DNA from: Pseudomonadota bacterium
Lineage (GTDB): Bacteria; Pseudomonadota; Alphaproteobacteria; Azospirillales; Azospirillaceae
Length of the DNA: 7,769 nt
NCBI GenBank assembly: GCA_023412175.1
Contig: JAEYOB010000452.1
Span: 1 to 7,769, forward strand
Direction: 5' to 3'
Shown: positions 1 through 5,589 of the stretch, piece by piece
Layout: the number at the start of each line of letters is the position of its first letter
Position numbering within the stretch: position 1 is the first letter of the stretch
The notes under the pieces: generated by a model
Databases searched by the model: none
What the model saw: only the letters and a program-made list of their open reading frames with translations
What the model was told of the DNA's origin: nothing
Made by a program: the position numbers and the translations under genes

Positions 1-47
1 GGCTGGATGGGGGAGGGGGCGGGCGTGAAGGACGTCATGTCCTTCAC
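1..47 (-). CDS. Possible start of a minus-strand gene running off the left edge
   Basis: Downstream of ftsY an open frame begins with GTG at 47 and has a second in-frame start, ATG at 38. It runs without a stop to the window edge (15 full codons). From the ATG it reads MTSFTPAPSPIQ, and every codon in this stretch ends in G or C, as in the neighbouring real genes. AGGG lies five bases upstream of the GTG, a fair ribosome binding site, while the AAGGA before the ATG is only one base away and too close. In many alphaproteobacteria ftsY is followed by ispZ/yciB (inner-membrane septation protein), which would fit the position, but fifteen codons are too few to identify the product. The stretch may equally be untranslated sequence after the operon. 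Confidence 0.3.
   Translation of the reverse strand, partial: MKDMTSFTPAPSPIQ
25..47. repeat. Perfect 9-bp inverted repeat with 5-base loop
   Basis: GTGAAGGAC at 25-33 and GTCCTTCAC at 39-47 are perfect reverse complements separated by GTCAT. In a minus-strand transcript this forms a stable hairpin 32 bases beyond the ftsY stop codon. No T-run follows on the minus strand (the next bases are GCCCGCCCC), so it is not a classical intrinsic terminator. If the partial gene at the left edge is real, both of its candidate start codons (47 and 38) lie inside this hairpin. Confidence 0.6.
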
Positions 48-60
48 ATAGGCCCTGCGC

Positions 61-94
61 GGAGGCGTGGGAAGCCCCTCAGGGCTTCGCCTCC
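61..94 (-). terminator. Stem-loop around the ftsY stop codon, possible terminator or 3'-end stabiliser
   Basis: Read on the minus strand, GGAGGC-GAAGCCC (94-82) pairs with GGGCTTC (77-71) and, after a four-base CCAC bulge, GCCTCC (66-61). This makes a 13-bp bulged stem whose four-base loop, TGAG, holds the ftsY TGA stop codon. There is no U-tract afterwards, so Rho-independent termination is doubtful. Protection of the mRNA 3' end or pausing is as likely. The pairing is seen directly; the role is inference. Confidence 0.4.
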
Positions 95-1395
95 AGTCCC
101 ATGAGCGACTTGGCGAAGGCGTCGGCATTGAACGGCCGCATGTCGTAGACACCTTCGCCGATGCCGATGGCGTGCACCGGCAATTTGAACTTCTCCGCCA
201 GCGACACCAGCACGCCGCCGCGGGCCGAGCCGTCCAGCTTGGTGAGGATCAGGCCCGACACGTTCACCATGTCGCGGAACACCTCCACCTGGCTGTGTGC
301 GTTCTGGCCGGTGGTGGCGTCCAGCGTCAGCAGCGTGGTATGCGGCGCCGTCTCGTCCACCTTCTTGATGACGCGGACGATCTTGCGCAGCTCTTCCATC
401 AGGCCGGTCTTGTTCTGCAACCGGCCGGCGGTGTCGATCAGCAGCACGTCCACCTTCTCGGCCCGCGCCCGCTCCAGCGCCTCGTAGGCGAGGCCGGCGG
501 CGTCGGCGCCGGTGTCCTTGGCGATCACCGCGCAGCCGGTGCGCTCGCCCCAGATCTTCAGCTGGGCGACGGCGGCGGCGCGGAAGGTGTCGCCGGCGGC
601 CAGCATCACCGTCTTGCCCTCGTCGCGGAACTGGCGGGCCAGCTTGCCGATGGTCGTCGTCTTGCCGGTGCCGTTGACGCCGACCAGCAGGATGACGTGC
701 GGCTTCAGGGTCATGTCGATGGTCAGCGGCTGCGCCACCGGGCCGACGATCTTCGCCACCTCGGCGGCCAGCGTCGTCCTGACCTCCTCGGGCGAGACCT
801 CCTTGCCGAAGCGGGTGCGCGCCAGCTCGGCCGTCACCTTGGCGGCGGTCATGGGGCCGAGGTCGGCGGTGATCAGCAGCTCCTCCAGCTCCTCCAGCGC
901 CTGATCGTCGAGCTTGCGCTTGGTGAAGATGCCGGTGATGCCGTCGGTCAGCTTGGACGAGGACTTCGACAGCCCGTCCTTCAGCCGCGCCAGCCAGCCC
1001 TTCTTGGGCTGCGCCTCCTCGATGGAGGCGGGCTGGATGGGGGCGGGCGGGGCGATCTCCGTCAGCGCCAGCGGTTCGGGTTCCGGCTCTCCGGCCTGAT
1101 GCTCGGGCGAGAACTCTGCCTCGTCGGGCGCCGGCTCGGCCAGCGGCGGGAGCGGCACGGTCTCGACGGCCGGGGCCGGCGGCAGATCCTCGGGAAGCTG
1201 CGCCTCCTTAATCACCTCGGGCACCGTGGGCGCAGCGTCCGTGCCCTCCCGCTCTGGCGTTTCCGGTGGGATGGATTCGAGCGCCTCCAGCGCCGTGGGT
1301 TCGCGCGCCTCCGGCGCGACCGGTTCGGGCGCGGCCTGCGTGTTCTTGGCGGTCTCTTCTTCAGGCTTCTTGCGGCCGAACCAACGCAGGATCAT
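79..1395 (-). CDS. ftsY: FtsY, signal recognition particle receptor GTPase
   Basis: The 438-residue SRP receptor binds the FFH-4.5S RNA-ribosome complex at the inner membrane and hands nascent membrane proteins to SecYEG. Residues 1-130 form an acidic, proline-rich A domain of low complexity. An amphipathic membrane-targeting helix is plausible at about 133-158, followed by the helical N domain (about 160-230) and the GTPase G domain. Its motifs are all intact: P-loop GVNGTGKT (239-246), DTFRAAA (269-275), DTAGR (321-325), TKLD (385-388) and GIGEG (411-415), with the usual C-terminal PF...F..SL helix. The ATG at 1395 is chosen because it opens with MILRWFGRKK, a typical FtsY N-terminus, and forms an ATGA overlap with the mtaB stop. 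The frame stays open upstream to 1686, but that part is a low-quality shadow of mtaB. Translation is probably coupled to mtaB, as the nearest GGAG is about 14 bases away. Confidence 0.97.
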   Translation of the reverse strand: MILRWFGRKKPEEETAKNTQAAPEPVAPEAREPTALEALESIPPETPEREGTDAAPTVPEVIKEAQLPEDLPPAPAVETVPLPPLAEPAPDEAEFSPEHQAGEPEPEPLALTEIAPPAPIQPASIEEAQPKKGWLARLKDGLSKSSSKLTDGITGIFTKRKLDDQALEELEELLITADLGPMTAAKVTAELARTRFGKEVSPEEVRTTLAAEVAKIVGPVAQPLTIDMTLKPHVILLVGVNGTGKTTTIGKLARQFRDEGKTVMLAAGDTFRAAAVAQLKIWGERTGCAVIAKDTGADAAGLAYEALERARAEKVDVLLIDTAGRLQNKTGLMEELRKIVRVIKKVDETAPHTTLLTLDATTGQNAHSQVEVFRDMVNVSGLILTKLDGSARGGVLVSLAEKFKLPVHAIGIGEGVYDMRPFNADAFAKSLMGLEAKP

Positions 1396-2630
1396 GGGGT
1401 ATCCGAGGTCTCCAGAGGGGTGCCGCGCAGCACGGTGCCGTCCGTGCCGGTGATCGCCGTGCGCACCAGCGTGCCGGGCGCGTAGCACCGGCCCAGGCGC
1501 ATCTCGGCGAGATGCTCGGTGCGGCCGACCTGTCCGGCGAGGTAGTTCGCCACCGCCGCGTCGCCGGCGGCGCGCAGGCGGGCCGCCCGCTCCTTGCGGA
1601 AGCGGCTGTTGTCCTGCGGCATGCGGGCGGCCGGGGTGCCGGGGCGCGGGCTGTAGGGGAAGACGTGCAGCCAGGTCAGCCCGCACTCCTCCACCAGGCG
1701 CAGCGTGTTCTCGAACATCGCCTCGTCCTCGGTGGGGAAGCCGGCGATGAAGTCGGCGCCGAAGACGAAGTCCGGCCGGATCTGCCGCACCCTGGCGCAG
1801 AACGCCACGGCGTCGGCGCGGCTGTGCCGGCGCTTCATGCGCTTGAGGATCAGGTCGTCGCCGGCCTGGAGCGACAGGTGCAGGTGCGGCATCAGGCGCG
1901 GCTCGGTCTCGATCAGCCGCCAGAGATCGTCGTCGATCTCGATGCAGTCCAGCGACGACAGGCGCAGCCGCGGCAGCTCCGGTACCGCCGCCAGCAGCCG
2001 GCGCACCATCTGACCCAGCGTCGGCGTGCCGGGCAAGTCGGGGCCGTAACTGGTGATGTCCACGCCGGACAGCACCACCTCGGTGTAGCCGGCGGCGACC
2101 AGCGCCCGCACCTGCTCGACCACCGCGCCGATCGGCACCGAGCGGGACGGGCCGCGGCCGTAGGGGATGATGCAGAAGGTGCAGCGGTGGTCGCAGCCCT
2201 GCTGCACCTGGACGAAGGCGCGCGCCCGGTCCTCGAAGCCGCTGACCAGATGGCCGGCGGTCTCCTTGACCGACATGATGTCGTTGACCAGCACCTTCTC
2301 GGTCGGCGGCAGGCCCCAGCTCTCGGGCTGAAGCTTCTCCTGGTTGCCGAGCACCTGATCGACCTCGGGCATCTCCGCGTAGGCGTGCGGCGCGATCTGC
2401 GCGGCGCAGCCGGTGACGACGATGCGGGCGTCCGGGTTCTCGCGGCGCAGCTTGCGGATGGTCTGGCGCGCCTGCCGCTCGGCCTCGGAGGTGACGGCGC
2501 AGGTGTTGACGATGACCACGTTCTCCAGGCCCGCGTTGCGGGCATGGGTGCGCATCACCTCGGACTCGTAGGTGTTCAGGCGGCAGCCGAAGGTGACGAT
2601 CTCGGGCGTCTTGCGCAGCGCGTCGCTCAT
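1392..2630 (-). CDS. mtaB: MtaB, tRNA N6-threonylcarbamoyladenosine-37 methylthiotransferase
   Basis: A radical-SAM enzyme of 412 residues that adds a methylthio group to t6A37, giving ms2t6A in tRNAs that read ANN codons. The N-terminal methylthiotransferase domain (about 10-125) carries the three cysteines for the auxiliary 4Fe-4S cluster: Cys16 (TFGCRLN), Cys44 (VNTCAVT) and Cys75 (TGCAAQ). The radical-SAM CxxxCxxC motif is Cys146, Cys150 and Cys153, in QGCDHRCTFCIIPYGRG. This form is typical of MtaB rather than MiaB or RimO. A SAM-domain strand HLSLQAGDD follows at 251-259, and the C-terminal part (about 370-405) fits a short TRAM RNA-binding domain. The start at 2630 overlaps the dapF stop as ATGA, and the stop overlaps the ftsY start in the same way. 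The ribosome binding site is weak, so translational coupling is likely. The open frame continues upstream to 3089 but opposite good dapF coding sequence, so it is not used. Confidence 0.93.
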   Translation of the reverse strand: MSDALRKTPEIVTFGCRLNTYESEVMRTHARNAGLENVVIVNTCAVTSEAERQARQTIRKLRRENPDARIVVTGCAAQIAPHAYAEMPEVDQVLGNQEKLQPESWGLPPTEKVLVNDIMSVKETAGHLVSGFEDRARAFVQVQQGCDHRCTFCIIPYGRGPSRSVPIGAVVEQVRALVAAGYTEVVLSGVDITSYGPDLPGTPTLGQMVRRLLAAVPELPRLRLSSLDCIEIDDDLWRLIETEPRLMPHLHLSLQAGDDLILKRMKRRHSRADAVAFCARVRQIRPDFVFGADFIAGFPTEDEAMFENTLRLVEECGLTWLHVFPYSPRPGTPAARMPQDNSRFRKERAARLRAAGDAAVANYLAGQVGRTEHLAEMRLGRCYAPGTLVRTAITGTDGTVLRGTPLETSDTP

Positions 2631-3460
2631 ACTCGTACCAGTTCGGGCGACAGCCGCCCGGTGAAGCTCACGGCAATGGGGCCGGTCATCAGGACGCGAC
2701 CGTCCTCGCGCCACTCGATGGTCAGCGTGCCGCCGTCCAGGACCACGTCGGCTTTGCGCTCCGTCAGGCCGCGGCGCGCCGCCGCCACCGCCGTGGCGCA
2801 GGCGCCGGTGCCGCAGGCCTGGGTGATGCCGGCGCCGCGTTCCCACACGCGCATGCGGATGCGCGTCGGGCTCTCGACGCTGGCGAATTCGACGTTGGTG
2901 CGCTCGGGGAACAGCGGGTGGTGCTCCAGGCCGGGGCCGATCTCGGCCAGCGGAACCGCCTCGGCATCGTCCACGAAGAACACGCAGTGCGGGTTGCCCA
3001 TGTTGACGGCCACCGGGTCGGACACGCCACCCTGCTCGATGGGCAGATGCAGCGTGTCGAGCGGCTGCGCCAGCGGGATGGCGGTCCATTCCAGGTTGGT
3101 CGGGCCCATGTCCACGGTGATCAGTCCGCCGTCGGCGCGCGATGCCTCCAGCAGGCCGGCCGCGGTCTGGAAGACGATGCGCTCGCCGCCGGTCTCCTCC
3201 AGCAGCAGCCAGCCGACGCAGCGCGAGGCGTTGCCGCAGGCTCCGACTTCGCTGCCGTCGGCGTTGCGGATGCGCATGAAGGCGGCGGCTTCCGGATGCC
3301 CGGCCGGTTCGAGGACGATGAACTGGTCGCAGCCCACGCCGGTCTTGCGGTCGGCGATGGCCCGCACCTCCGCCTCGGTCGGGGCGTAGGGCTCACGGCG
3401 GGCGTCGATCACGACGAAGTCGTTGCCGAGCCCGTGCATCTTCAGGAAGTCGCGCGTCAT
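2627..3460 (-). CDS. dapF: DapF, diaminopimelate epimerase
   Basis: PLP-independent cytoplasmic epimerase (277 residues, the usual family length) that converts LL- to meso-diaminopimelate for lysine and for peptidoglycan cross-links. Both catalytic cysteines are present in their normal contexts: Cys75 in ACGNASRC (74-81) and Cys216 in ACGTGACATAV (215-225). Other family motifs are the N-terminal MHGLGNDFVVID (8-19), NADGSE (66-71), NMGNPHCV (153-160) and ERGAG (207-211). The protein is two mirrored alpha/beta halves with one cysteine each, and both halves are complete. It is the first gene of the dapF-mtaB-ftsY operon and ends with an ATGA overlap into mtaB. No clear Shine-Dalgarno sequence precedes the ATG at 3460, while a promoter-like -10 lies only eight bases upstream, suggesting a leaderless or nearly leaderless message. 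Confidence 0.97.
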   Translation of the reverse strand: MTRDFLKMHGLGNDFVVIDARREPYAPTEAEVRAIADRKTGVGCDQFIVLEPAGHPEAAAFMRIRNADGSEVGACGNASRCVGWLLLEETGGERIVFQTAAGLLEASRADGGLITVDMGPTNLEWTAIPLAQPLDTLHLPIEQGGVSDPVAVNMGNPHCVFFVDDAEAVPLAEIGPGLEHHPLFPERTNVEFASVESPTRIRMRVWERGAGITQACGTGACATAVAAARRGLTERKADVVLDGGTLTIEWREDGRVLMTGPIAVSFTGRLSPELVRV

Positions 3461-3497
3461 GATCGCCGTTATATGGCGAGCATAGGTCCCGAGTCCA
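3461..3497 (-). promoter_or_regulatory. Putative dapF operon promoter giving a near-leaderless mRNA
   Basis: On the minus strand a -35-like TGGACT (3497-3492; four of six bases match TTGACA) and a -10-like TATAAC (3473-3468; five of six match TATAAT) are 18 bases apart. ATATAA is a conspicuous AT patch in otherwise GC-rich DNA. With usual geometry the first transcribed base would be near 3461, one base before the dapF ATG. A small inverted repeat TCGCC/GGCGA (3463-3467 and 3475-3479) flanks the -10. The sequence match is direct; promoter activity and start point are inferred. Confidence 0.45.
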
Positions 3498-3516
3498 TGG
3501 CCGGGCTCGTTGCAGG

Positions 3517-3536
3517 CCCCGCCCGAACGGGCAGGG
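3517..3536. repeat. Inverted repeat in the divergent dapF / DUF4242 intergenic region
   Basis: GCCCG-AA-CGGGC (3521-3532) is a perfect 5-bp inverted repeat with a two-base centre. It extends, after one mismatched pair, to CCC (3517-3519) and GGG (3534-3536). It sits between two divergent genes, upstream of both the dapF promoter candidate and the small plus-strand gene. An operator is possible, but short GC palindromes are common in DNA of this composition. Confidence 0.3.
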
Positions 3537-3561
3537 AGCTATGCCCACGGGGCAGGGCGCT
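3529..3561. repeat. Near-perfect 12-bp direct repeat spaced by two helical turns
   Basis: GGGCAGGGAGCT (3529-3540) and GGGCAGGGCGCT (3550-3561) match at 11 of 12 positions. Their starts are 21 bp apart, about two turns of B-DNA, so both copies face the same side of the helix. The left copy overlaps the inverted repeat centred at 3526/3527. Such spacing is typical of paired regulator sites, but no regulator can be named. Confidence 0.35.
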
Positions 3562-3632
3562 CCTCCGATGCCTGCCGCCCACGGTCAAGCCTCCGTGCGA
3601 TACTGCGGCAGGCTCGTGCCGGAGACACGACC

Positions 3633-3656
3633 ATCCAGGGAGGCATCCAGGGAGGC
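3633..3656 (+). promoter_or_regulatory. Tandem-duplicated ribosome binding site of the DUF4242 gene
   Basis: ATCCAGGGAGGC occurs twice in perfect tandem (3633-3644 and 3645-3656). Each copy contains AGGGAGG, a strong Shine-Dalgarno sequence. The second copy ends five bases before the ATG at 3661 and decides that start; the first lies 12 bases further upstream. The repeat also explains why the open frame upstream reads SREASREA, an artefact of the duplication rather than protein sequence. Confidence 0.75.
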
Positions 3657-3660
3657 GATC

Positions 3661-3927
3661 ATGACTGTCTACATGGCCGAACGCGACCTCAAGGGCATCG
3701 GCATGGACGACCTCGCCGCGGCGCAGCGGCGCGCCATCGACACCGCGCAGGACATGAGCGAACACGGCACGCGGGTCCGCTACATCCGCAGCATGTTCGT
3801 GCCCAGCGAGGGGCGGTGCGAATGCCTGTTCGACGCCGACGACGCCGAGGCGGTGCGCCGGCTGAACGACACCGCGGGCATTCCCTACACCCGCGTGGTC
3901 GAGGCGATGGACCTCACGCCCCCCTGA
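3661..3927 (+). CDS. Small DUF4242-family protein (SCO4226-like)
   Basis: An 88-residue soluble protein, the only plus-strand gene. It has the layout of the DUF4242 family, small proteins with a ferredoxin-like alpha/beta fold: an N-terminal strand with YMAER (4-8), a helix (about 16-32), GTRVRYIRSMFVP (36-48), a strand with CECLFDADD (53-61), a helix with AVRRL (64-68), and a final GIPYTRVVE (73-81). The family member SCO4226 of Streptomyces binds nickel; here His35, Cys53 and Cys55 are the only obvious soft ligands, so metal binding is not assured. The ATG at 3661 is chosen for its strong AGGGAGG site. An in-frame ATG at 3541 has no such site and adds only non-conserved sequence. The 3' end overlaps the convergent GtrA gene by 14 bp. 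Its role is unknown. Confidence 0.85.
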   Translation: MTVYMAERDLKGIGMDDLAAAQRRAIDTAQDMSEHGTRVRYIRSMFVPSEGRCECLFDADDAEAVRRLNDTAGIPYTRVVEAMDLTPP

Positions 3928-4345
3928 AGACCAGACGCTTGGAGGCGGCGAAGTTGAAGAGCATGCCGGACAGCGCGCCGGCCGCCACCGCCAGCACCGG
4001 ATGGGCCTCCACCACCGCGAAGCCCGCCTCCAGCGCCACCGAGACGCCGTAGTTCACCAGGCCGCCCATGGCGTTGGCGGCGAGGAACGCCGCCCATTGC
4101 CGGTGCAGCGGCGTGCGCTCGGCGTGGCGGAAGGTGAAGCTGCGGTTGAGCGCCCAGGTCACCGTCGCGGCGGCGAGGAACGAGGGGATGCGCGCGGCGA
4201 AGAACTCCAGGCCCGCCCAGATCCCGGCATACACCACCGCCGTATCAACCACGAAGCCGACGACGCCGACGAGGCCGAACTTGCCGAACTGCACCGCCAG
4301 CCGGCCAAGGCGGCTGTCCAGCAGCCGCGCGGTCGCCGCGATCAT
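3914..4345 (-). CDS. GtrA-family membrane protein, putative polyprenyl-phosphate-sugar flippase
   Basis: A 143-residue protein with four hydrophobic helices (about 21-43, 51-66, 85-105 and 117-135), the standard GtrA architecture. Family signatures are FGLVGVVGFVVD (23-34), a charged NRSFTFRH loop (67-74) between helices 2 and 3, and a C-terminal NFAASKRLVFR (131-141). The middle and end motifs are the matching N-x-F-x-F/K-R-x-V-F elements usual in this family. GtrA proteins are thought to help move undecaprenyl-phosphate-linked sugars across the inner membrane. The ATG at 4345 forms an ATGA overlap with the upstream GT2 gene, and no Shine-Dalgarno sequence is visible, so translation is probably coupled and the two proteins made together. 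The 3' end runs 14 bp into the convergent DUF4242 gene, leaving no room for a terminator between them. Confidence 0.92.
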   Translation of the reverse strand: MIAATARLLDSRLGRLAVQFGKFGLVGVVGFVVDTAVVYAGIWAGLEFFAARIPSFLAAATVTWALNRSFTFRHAERTPLHRQWAAFLAANAMGGLVNYGVSVALEAGFAVVEAHPVLAVAAGALSGMLFNFAASKRLVFRGA

Positions 4346-5436
4346 GGCGCCGGTCGGGCGCCGGCCTGCGCCGGTCCGGCGGCCGGGGCGGAGTGGGCGG
4401 CCGAGTTGGGGGCGGGGATCGCGAGATAGCGCAGGCGCTTGATCTCGCGCCGGCCGTGCGTCACCGTGTCGAGGATCAGGCCGCACATCAGGCTGAGGAA
4501 GGCCAGCACCATGGTGCCGGTGGCCAGCACCGCGGTGGGCAGGCGCGGCACCAGGCCGGTGCTCCAGTAGGTCAGGAAGATCGGCACCACCAGCGCCAGC
4601 GAGGCTGCGGCCAGCACCCCGAAGATCGCGGCGAAGAACGGCAGCGGCCGTTCCTCCTTCACCAGCACCAGGATGGTCCTCAGGATGCGGAAGCCGTCGC
4701 GATAGGTGCGCAGCTTGCTGATCGAACCCTCCGGGCGGTCCTTGTAGGGGGTCTTCACCTCGGCGATGGGCATGCGCAGTTCCAGCGCGTGCACCGTCAG
4801 CTCGGTCTCGGTCTCGAAGCCGGAGGCGAGCGCCGGGAAGCTCTTGACGAAGCGGCGCGAGAACACCCGGTAGCCCGACAGCATGTCCTGGATGCGGTGG
4901 CCGAACACCTCCGCCACCAGGCCGGTCAGCACCCTGTTGCCGAAGCGGTGGCCGGGGCGGTAGGCGGCGATGATGTCCGTCACCCGCGCGCCGTTGACCA
5001 TGTCGAGCTGCTCCTCCCACAGGCGCCGGACCATCATCGGCGCGCTCGGGGCGTGGTAGGTGTCGTCGCCGTCCGCCAGCACGTAGATGTCCGCCTCGAT
5101 GTCCGAGAACATGCGGCGCATGACGTTGCCCTTGCCCTGCAAGGGTTCCGTGCGCACCACCGCGCCGGCCGCGCGGGCGACCTCGATGGTGCGGTCGGAG
5201 GAGTTGTTGTCGTAGACGTAGATGGTGGCGTCCGGCAGCGCTGCGCGGAAGTCCTCCACCACCTTCCCGATCGCCGCCTCCTCGTTGTAGCAGGGGAGCA
5301 GCACCGCGACGCTGCACGGCAAGGGAGCGGGCCGCGGCGACTCCGGCGTGGCGGGGACGACGGCCGGGGGGCGGGGGAGGGTCGTGGTGGACATGGCCTG
5401 CGGCGGCTGCAATGGAGTCTCCGGAATAAACACCAT
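4342..5436 (-). CDS. GT2-family polyprenyl-phosphate glycosyltransferase (GtrB/DPM1-like) with two C-terminal membrane helices
   Basis: A 364-residue enzyme expected to move a sugar from a nucleotide donor to undecaprenyl phosphate on the cytoplasmic face. The GT-A domain (about 40-255) has PCYNEE (48-53), the DNNSSD nucleotide site (76-81), the metal-binding DGDDTY (122-127), SGYRVFSRRF (187-196), and an acceptor-side YKDRPEGSISKL (231-242), as in dolichol-phosphate-mannose synthase relatives. Two membrane helices follow (about 267-290 and 299-322), as in GtrB. The N-terminal 40 residues and the last 22 are proline/alanine-rich and probably disordered. The ATG at 5436 is chosen because GGGGAG lies three bases upstream. 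An ATG at 5514 is in frame but would place a 13-bp palindrome and the ribosome binding site inside the gene, and the ATG at 5394 has no binding site. It lies 153 bp after the upstream membrane-protein gene and overlaps gtrA by ATGA. The sugar is unknown. Confidence 0.9.
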   Translation of the reverse strand: MVFIPETPLQPPQAMSTTTLPRPPAVVPATPESPRPAPLPCSVAVLLPCYNEEAAIGKVVEDFRAALPDATIYVYDNNSSDRTIEVARAAGAVVRTEPLQGKGNVMRRMFSDIEADIYVLADGDDTYHAPSAPMMVRRLWEEQLDMVNGARVTDIIAAYRPGHRFGNRVLTGLVAEVFGHRIQDMLSGYRVFSRRFVKSFPALASGFETETELTVHALELRMPIAEVKTPYKDRPEGSISKLRTYRDGFRILRTILVLVKEERPLPFFAAIFGVLAAASLALVVPIFLTYWSTGLVPRLPTAVLATGTMVLAFLSLMCGLILDTVTHGRREIKRLRYLAIPAPNSAAHSAPAAGPAQAGARPAP

Positions 5437-5449
5437 CTTCTCCCCGCTA

Positions 5450-5462
5450 TTCCACTGTGGAA
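5450..5462. promoter_or_regulatory. 13-bp perfect palindrome just upstream of the GT2 gene
   Basis: TTCCAC-T-GTGGAA is a perfect inverted repeat with a single central base. It ends four bases before the GGGGAG ribosome binding site (5445-5440) and 13 bases before the start codon at 5436. It is unusually AT-containing for this DNA. It could be a repressor operator or a small mRNA hairpin affecting ribosome access. A second, GC-rich inverted repeat CCCCG-AACG-CGGGG lies next to it at 5471-5484. Confidence 0.45.
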
Positions 5463-5540
5463 ATGCGATTCCCCGAACGCGGGGCGACGCCGCGGACAAC
5501 CGATGCGGGCGCACGCTGCGGGCGGAGTGCCCCCGATGCG

Positions 5541-5563
5541 TAAACGTCCGAGTCCCGCGGACG
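5541..5563 (-). terminator. Weak intrinsic-terminator-like hairpin after the membrane glycosyltransferase gene
   Basis: On the minus strand CGTCCG (5563-5558) pairs with CGGACG (5550-5545) across a seven-base loop and is followed directly by TTTA. It lies 26 bases beyond the stop codon at 5590. The stem is short and the T-run has only three bases, so any termination would be partial. If it works, it would lower expression of the GT2 and GtrA genes relative to the upstream gene. Confidence 0.25.
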
Positions 5564-5589
5564 GGCCGGGAGCGATAGGGGTACGCCTT

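Noticed and set aside
1..13. 13-base identity with 1031-1043 inside ftsY (both read PIQP on the minus strand)
   Set aside because: Short, proline-codon-rich and low in complexity; best explained by chance and composition rather than duplication.
67..1485. Long plus-strand open frame (472 codons) opposite ftsY
   Set aside because: It lies antisense to a gene with all FtsY motifs; its composition is arginine/glycine/leucine/histidine-rich with no recognisable domain, as expected of a shadow frame in GC-rich DNA.
1396..1686. Upstream extension of the ftsY frame
   Set aside because: The extra sequence is arginine/proline-rich shadow of mtaB; the internal ATG at 1395 gives a normal FtsY N-terminus and an ATGA junction.
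2631..3089. Upstream extension of the mtaB frame
   Set aside because: It is opposite-frame sequence of dapF with no methylthiotransferase similarity; the family's first motif begins a few residues after the ATG at 2630.
1266..3389. Very long plus-strand open frame (707 codons) spanning mtaB and dapF
   Set aside because: It crosses two well-supported minus-strand genes and a gene boundary, has no family resemblance, and has shadow-like composition.
3599..3604. GATACT as a plus-strand -10 for the DUF4242 gene
   Set aside because: No -35-like hexamer is found 16-18 bases upstream, so the match alone does not support a promoter.
3541..3660. Earlier in-frame ATG for the DUF4242 gene at 3541
   Set aside because: It has no family match in the added 40 residues and would translate the tandem ribosome-binding-site repeat; the ATG at 3661 has a strong, well-spaced site.
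4346..5317. Minus-strand frame continuous with GtrA through the GT2 gene, suggesting a fusion
   Set aside because: The part above 4345 is a second frame of the GT2 gene with low-complexity composition; GtrA itself begins at 4345.
5437..5514. Earlier in-frame ATG for the GT2 gene at 5514
   Set aside because: It would include the palindromes and the GGGGAG site as coding sequence, and the added residues have no GT2 similarity.
5517..5532. Sigma-54-like GGGCAC-N5-CCGCA on the minus strand upstream of the GT2 gene
   Set aside because: GG and GC have the correct spacing, but the -12 half is poor and such matches are frequent by chance at this GC content; no activator site is visible.
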